NCBI GenBank assembly: GCA_028023455.1
Contig: JAQFVV010001088.1
Span: forward strand, 1 to 64,000
From: Epiperipatus broadwayi
Lineage: Eukaryota > Onychophora > Udeonychophora > Euonychophora > Peripatidae
Direction: 5' to 3'
Length of the DNA: 64,000 bases
Part shown: piece after piece, positions 58,734 to 64,000 of the stretch
How positions within the stretch are numbered: the stretch's first letter is position 1
How the letters are laid out: each line of letters begins with the position of its first letter
Position numbers and translations under genes: made by a program
The notes under the pieces: generated by a model
The model's input: only the letters and a program-made list of their open reading frames with translations
What the model was told of the DNA's origin: nothing
The model's database searches: none

Positions 58734-59378
58734 ATGTTTAATAGATTTTCTCAAAATATGAAAATAAAGATTGATTATGATGAATTAGAAGAAGTTAACA
58801 GTTTCAAATACCTTGGTCAGATTATTAATACAGATGGAAACATAATGGATGAAATTAATCATAGAATTAAACTTGTTTGGAGTGCTTTTGGTAGAAATAA
58901 CTTGATACTAAAAGAAAATATGCCTATGTGTTTGAAAAGGAGGGTTTTTAATAAATGTGTTTTGCCAGTTCTTACTTATGGATCTGAGTCTTGGCCACTT
59001 AATAGAAGAGCAATACAGAAACTTCAAACCACTCAAAGAAGTATGGAGAGATGCATGTTGGAAGTAACAAGAAGAGATCGAAAATGCAATGTATGGGTAA
59101 GAGAACAAACAGGTGTTACTGATATCCTTGAAAAAATTAAAAGACTGAAGTGGAGTTGGGCTGGACATATTGCTAAAAGAGATGATAATAGATAGACAAT
59201 TAAAATTTTAAACTGGATTCCAAGAGATTGTAAAAGACCCAGAAAGAGACCACACACGAGATGGATGGAAGAAATAAGAAAGTTTGCAGGGGTGATGTGG
59301 AGAAGAGAAGCTAAGGATCAGAAAAGATGGATTGAACTTGGAGAGACCTTCATCCTGCAGTGGATTGATAATGGTTGA
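58734..59378 (+). pseudogene. RTE LINE thumb and C-terminal domain
   Basis: FKYLGQIINTDG, then YGSESWPLNRRAIQKL and WSWAGHIAKRDD are the typical RTE C-terminal motifs. A stop at about 59193-59195 replaces an expected Trp, and the frame then continues (RPHTRWMEEI, RWIELGETFI) to the natural TGA at 59376-59378. The frame differs from the palm because of a lesion near 58700 that is also present in copy D. Confidence 0.85.
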
Positions 59379-59560
59379 TTAACATCTTTACCCTCTCATT
59401 TCCAAATACTTAAGATTTGCCCATACGTAAATGTTTGGGTCAAAAAGGATGGATTCATCCTATCTTTTCACAAAGACTTTATCTTGTGTTTGGAAAGTGA
59501 GAGTATTCATTTATATAGTTAAATCTACAAAGCACATGTGCATTAGCTTATTGGCTTATT
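59378..59560 (-). mobile_element. MITE-like element C3, right inverted repeat of the RTE LINE
   Basis: Reverse complement of C2 (55793-55978) with about eight differences and a short indel. It starts at the last base of the LINE stop codon. Confidence 0.8.
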
Positions 59561-60446
59561 AATTTACAGTTGATACATTATAGTTTTTTTCATGATATTA
59601 TTTTAAGAATAAAAAAAAAGTAAACCCTAAGTTATACCAATTAAAACCATCTGATGGTTCTGGAGATGGTGATATCAACCCATTTTCTTTTTTGGTTGCA
59701 ACAGACTTTTCATGTAACATCCAGATTCTTTTCAGATGATCTGCCTCTGTTTTGAGGGCTTTTACGTGATGGTGAGTGCTGTTGATTTCTACCACTCATC
59801 ATATTGAAATCACTTCCAGTTCTGTGGATCACCTGTGTCCTTTCAAGACTTCCTGTTGATCTCTTTTTTTCTCCTATACCATGGTCTGTCATTACACTCT
59901 CTCTGCACTTCTATTGCATTAATATATATAGAGTTCTGAAACTTTCCCCATGTTTATTTTTGTTTGGTTATGTTGGCTCATATCAATTGCATTTAGAAAA
60001 TCTGTTACCTGTTCAATTATCTTCCTATCAGTGCTCAGAATCAGTTGTTCCATTCTAAAAGGTAAATTATATCAAATTATTCTTATAATCTGACTTTTAG
60101 ACAAACAACAAGCATCCAAAGTTCTTAACTTGGCCATTTGTTTCCTAAAAAATTGAGAATAACCTTCTGCACTTCCTACACAGAATCTTTTGCATTATTT
60201 AATACTTAATAGCTCCTTGATGTTCTTCTGATCAAAAGTTATTCACCAATGCATGCATCTCTATAATTATTAAAGGTTACAGGTTGCTGAAACAATGAGT
60301 CCCACCAAGCCTGAGCATCATCTTGTAAGTGGCTACAGGCAATGACCAGATTAAATTCTTCTGTCATTATATTAAGATTAAAATATCTTTGCTATTCAGA
60401 TGTTCAGTATGTGGTTCACTATCTTGATCTCTGAATACTCTAATTT

Positions 60447-60821
60447 TTAAAAACTGATTAATATCACTTGTGTCTCACCTTGGGAGGTGGTATTAGGTTT
60501 TAAAGTTTCAGATGTCCTTTTTCCTACATTACAATTATCCACATATTCAGAATCATTCATTATCCTGTCCTTTTCCCTAACTAATTCACCAGCTGCAACC
60601 TTCAAATCTCTAATTTTTACATTCAGATCATCCACATTTTCTTGTAACTTCATCATTGATTGATCACTTTCATTTTTATTTTCTACAATTTGTGAAGCTA
60701 AATCTTTAACCTTTTCATCCTGCTTTTCTTTTATTTTGTTAATCCCCTTATCCCAATCCTTCACCAAATTCTCAATTTTACCTATACTTTCTGTTCTCAT
60801 CTCCTCATATATTTCTTTCAT
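60447..60821 (-). CDS. coiled-coil N-terminal region of the gag remnant (open part)
   Basis: 124 codons rich in Glu, Lys, Asp and Asn with regularly spaced Ile, Leu and Val, which predicts a long coiled coil. It continues upstream into 11-residue repeats (60905-61003). It belongs to the decayed gag described for 59600-61150 and is unlikely to be a host gene. Confidence 0.45.
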   Translation of the reverse strand: MKEIYEEMRTESIGKIENLVKDWDKGINKIKEKQDEKVKDLASQIVENKNESDQSMMKLQENVDDLNVKIRDLKVAAGELVREKDRIMNDSEYVDNCNVGKRTSETLKPNTTSQGETQVILISF

Positions 60822-60904
60822 AGTCCATTGTGTTTCTTTAAATCTTTCTTCACATTCGTCATGTCATGAAATCTTTCATCACTTCTTTGTTGCATTTCTA
60901 TTTT

Positions 60905-61003
60905 CTGCTGCAATTCATTAAATTTCATCTCACTTTTCTGTTGTAATCGATTAAATTTCACTTCATTTTTCTGTCATAATTCATCGAATTTCACCTCACT
61001 TTT
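60905..61003 (-). repeat. three 33-bp tandem units (11-residue repeats)
   Basis: Units at 60905-60937, 60938-60970 and 60971-61003 encode variants of KSEMKFNELQQ, the 11-residue periodicity of hendecad coiled coils. One unit has a stop. Confidence 0.75.
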
Positions 61004-61157
61004 CTGTTGATTTTCTTTAAACTTTTCATCCATTATCTGTTTCCATTCCTTAATTTTTTTTTTTAAAACATTTGCTGCATTATCTCTATCATGGATGACA
61101 GAGCTTGCTTTTTCTGACAAGTATCTTGAGTCACTTCTGGATTATTTATTTGATTTT

Positions 61158-62288
61158 ACATTTTCGGTACTTTAGTATTATTCAACCGATGACGTTTTAT
61201 ACTTACCGATTTTCCTTCTGGTAGACATCATCGATGATAACATGACAATATTGTCATGGCAACCAAGACACTGACATGATTAATCCAATTTTTGGATTTT
61301 TTTGACCCACGAGATTTAAAAATCGGAGAGAGCTTTGGGAAATTTTGTCATTTGTCTCTCTTTTCTGATTTTGTTACTAGTCCACCGCAGTGGACGCTAT
61401 TTGTAAGTAATTTTCATTTTTGTTTCTAATAAATAATGTCATTTTGATGTATATTATTTTGTAAATTCGTCTGCAATTATAAAAAGTACAATTAATTAAT
61501 TTTATTTTTAATTTCTGAATTATAGTATACAGAAATTTTTTTTTTTAAATTCATCCGCAATTATACAAATTACAGCTATGAGAGTAATACAATGTCTGGT
61601 ATTGTCGGTGGTTTTGTAAATCATAATATAGTTTTTTTAGACTAGAGCAATGTATTGGCCATGCCTTTGGCTCGTCAAAGACATCGGAGGCCCCCCACCA
61701 CCAATTCCAGCACTATGCGCTGACTTTTCTAATTTTCAGTCAAAAAATGAGACACATTTTCAAATTGTTTGTTTTATATATTTTTAACATGAATAATTGA
61801 GTTAAATACCATCGGAAATGTTATAAAGATAAGCTAATTTTTCATGCAAGTACATTTTTTTTATTTTTTTTTTTGTTATAAAAATTCGTAATATAAAGTA
61901 CATTTTAAGTTATTGTCCAGGTCACCATTAATAATGCCAGATAATCAGGAAAAGTGTTCTTTATTTGACTATTTATTTTAAATTTACACTTAGTTACTTT
62001 CAAGTTCTAAATTATCAAACTTAAAACTTAATTACTTTTAATTTCTAAATTATTTTGGTGCGTATGTACATTTTTTTTCTTCCAACCAATGATGTATTAC
62101 CCTGAAGCCTTATCAATCTGATCTTGCGATCTTTAACATGCGGGGTCCACATGATTTGCGGACAAATTTTAGCGATTGTATTTGTCCGCAAATCACTTGG
62201 AAACATTATCTTAAAGATCTGAAGGTCAGACTGATATGGCTTCAGAGTAATACATCATCGGTTGAAAAATACTAAAGAACCACATTTT
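61158..62288. mobile_element. non-autonomous DNA transposon with TIRs and 7-bp target duplication
   Basis: ACATTTT (61158-61164 and 62282-62288) flanks a 1,117-bp element. Its ends are about 30-bp imperfect inverted repeats sharing CTTTAGTATT and TTCAACCGATGA. The right part (62083-62271) is itself a near-palindrome repeating the terminal words. No transposase frame. A 7-8 bp duplication would fit hAT or P superfamilies, but the ends do not let me choose. Confidence 0.65.
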
Positions 62289-62718
62289 ATTTTTAAATGC
62301 CAATCTCATTAACATTTATTTACCCTAATTTAATATTCCAAATCTTTACTATTTTTACAATTAATTGCACTCCAAAATACTTATAATTTCTACTATATTT
62401 ATTTCTAATTATATAATATACCCACATTTCCCTTCACCATGCAGAACTAGTTATCATTCAAGCCACCTCAAATTATTTCCCTACTGAGTTTAAATCTTTT
62501 TACTTATAGTCACAATTCTTTTTTTTATATTTTTTTTACCTCTGCCTTATTACTTTATCTGCTATCTTAATTCTACTAACTATTTATCGCACTTTTTTTT
62601 TTTATATTCTTATTGTTAACGATTTTTGTTTGACAATCCCTCTCTAACTTCTCTCACGGCTTTATTTTTAGCAAGACTCATATTGTTAGCACCAAATTAT
62701 ATACCATCAACTTACATC

Positions 62719-63978
62719 TGATCATAAAACCCAAGTTTTAATTCAGAAAAAGCTCTTGAATTTACTATTCATACACGTATATACAAAATTTTATTTTATC
62801 CATTTGGGACAAACAAATAATTATACAGGTCTGTTATGAATAAGGATGCTAGTCTCTGAAAGGAGAGAATGCAATACAAGAGCAGAAATTCATAGTCAGT
62901 TGAGAACCTATTCCTCTTAATAAAGACAGAAATGAACTATCAAACAAGATCAAAATGGCACATGCTAAATAAATTTATATAATTTTATTCATTAATCATT
63001 TAATAAAAGAAAACATAACATACACGTATATAAAAAACATGATAATTGACACACACACATATTTACAAATATTTTGCAACTTTACAATAAATCATTAAGA
63101 GATATTTTGTAATAATAATGTACTCATGATGACCATATATATATAAATTGAAAGTTAATAGCATTAAAAAAAAAAGACTTTCTCACTTATTATTATCATT
63201 ATTAGGCCTTTTCTGGAAAACAAATAAAATCTTATGCAGTATTTCTTTAATGTCATACATGATCATACAAAAAAAAACACTCTTCTTTTTTCTTGTACTT
63301 TAAAATAAGGGAATTTCTTTACCCCAAGGTAATTTAATCCACTTAATTGTTTAGGTGTTCTAAAGCATATATTTTTTCCTTCTTTAAGTTCACAACCTTA
63401 GAGAAGTAGTACTTAATGTTTCCATAATAGTTTTTTTTTTTCAAACAAAGTCTTCTTTTGGTAGCCCAGATGTTTGCATTAAAATATTGATATTACAGAC
63501 AGATCATATCTTTTAAATAACAATTTGCAAAAAAACAACAACAACATAAATGACTAAATAAATGAAAAATACATTTTTATCAAGATTAATGATTAAATCA
63601 TATTATAAGTAGATAATTAATCAAGGGTGGCTACAGATTTAAATCACAGGTAATAATTTAAGGCAGCTTCTTGGATCTCATTTCATATTTAAACTTTTAT
63701 AGGGCATTATATCGATTGGTTTGACAATAGACAGCCCCATGTGGCTTCAGGCTTCAAGTGGGCACATGTTAAATTTAACCCACTATACTTTTTTTCATTT
63801 CTTCAAATTTTGTAAACACTTTTTATCAAAATTCCACGGCAAATATTCTCTTACACCAAAACTTAACTAGGGATCAAGTATTTCCAGTCAAAAGGAATTG
63901 GTGGTAATTAGCTTTTATTTTTAGTTTAGCAGCTGGTTTGTGAGAATAAAGATTGGAGAACATTTTGTTGTTTAAAAC
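62719..63978. repeat. 1.2-kb dispersed repeat, copy R2, with local inversion
   Basis: Collinear with R1 (53179-54413) to about 63893. The next matching block (63937-63978) is inverted relative to its counterpart at 54440-54482. The copy approaches the window end. Confidence 0.8.
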
Positions 63979-64000
63979 TGATCATAAAAAATAATCCTAC

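Larger units (their letters stand above)
56340..59378 (+). mobile_element. RTE-type LINE (copy A), near full coding length but inactivated
   Basis: Endonuclease, reverse transcriptase and the typical RTE C-terminus follow in order up to a TGA at 59376-59378. The endonuclease shows FYLGTYNCRSL, MGDFNARI and SDHRLV; the reverse transcriptase shows NYRPISLLSV, FVDYEKAFDSI and FADDIVVF. The C-terminus shows WSWAGHIAKR and, beyond a nonsense codon, KRPHTRWMEEIRK. Frameshifts near 57120, 57380 and 58700 and nonsense codons at 58004-58006, 58664-58666 and about 59193 kill it. The 5' edge is unknown. It is flanked by inverted repeats C2 and C3. Confidence 0.9.
59600..61150 (-). pseudogene. antisense gag remnant related to the Gypsy element at 1-4290
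   Basis: On the minus strand a coiled-coil N-terminal part (60447-61080) is followed by decayed gag. The pieces SEEHQGAIKY and MEQLILSTDRKIIEQVTDFL, then LNAIDMSQH, align in order with SEQCQDMILQQ, VEQMVLTARTDSVQQMDELL and LNEIDMSKQ of the gag at 21-875. Several stops and frameshifts. There is no pol next to it, so it is a 5' fragment or a gag-only derivative. Confidence 0.6.

Overview
This window looks like AT-rich intronic DNA from a large invertebrate animal genome. Two short exons on the minus strand (50098-50182 and 39945-40082) have clean splice sites, join in phase, and encode a conserved stretch of sn1-specific diacylglycerol lipase alpha (DAGLA-like). They are separated by an intron of about 10 kb. 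No further exon was recognised, so nearly everything else is probably intron of this one gene: more than 13.8 kb upstream of the first exon and up to 39.9 kb downstream of the second. The mix of RTE-type LINEs, Gypsy elements, tRNA-derived SINEs, long (TA)n tracts and huge introns would suit a mollusc such as an octopus. That is an inference from style, not a diagnosis.

Layout. 1-4.3 kb: a nearly intact Gypsy LTR retrotransposon (gag, protease, RT, RNase H, integrase) cut by the window start and spoiled by one in-frame TGA. 4.3-25 kb: AT-rich DNA with few landmarks, namely a GC-rich island, a three-copy 256-bp tandem repeat, long (AT)n tracts, a very short tRNA-derived SINE with target duplication at 16.6 kb, and a primer-binding-site-like sequence at 19.9 kb. 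25.1-33.2 kb: a second, older Gypsy element with both LTRs. It has been broken by a roughly 3-kb insertion, two LINE copies of one family (B1, B2) and a 185-bp retroposon nested inside B1. 33.2-34.8 kb: a 5'-truncated RTE LINE (minus). 36.0-36.6 kb: a third B-family LINE end beside a palindromic MITE. 37.7-38.1 kb: a long fold-back element. 39.9 kb: DAGLA-like exon. 42.7-47.6 kb: a decayed LINE of another type whose reverse transcriptase region is tandemly duplicated. 49.2 kb: a second minimal tRNA SINE with perfect target duplication. 49.5-49.9 kb: an approximately 41-bp minisatellite. 50.1 kb: DAGLA-like exon. 53.2-54.4 kb and 62.7-63.9 kb: two copies of a 1.2-kb repeat. 55.7-59.6 kb: an RTE LINE with most of its coding length, flanked by about 95% identical inverted repeats. 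59.6-61.1 kb: an antisense gag remnant related to the first Gypsy element. 61.2-62.3 kb: a non-autonomous DNA transposon with terminal inverted repeats and a 7-bp target duplication.

No tRNA or rRNA gene, CRISPR array or bacterial operon was seen, and no novel multi-gene system is supported. The value of the window lies in the nested transposon history, the very short SINEs and the fold-back structures inside the introns of a conserved lipid-signalling gene. Coordinates were read by eye. Element edges may be off by several bases, and percentage identities are hand estimates.
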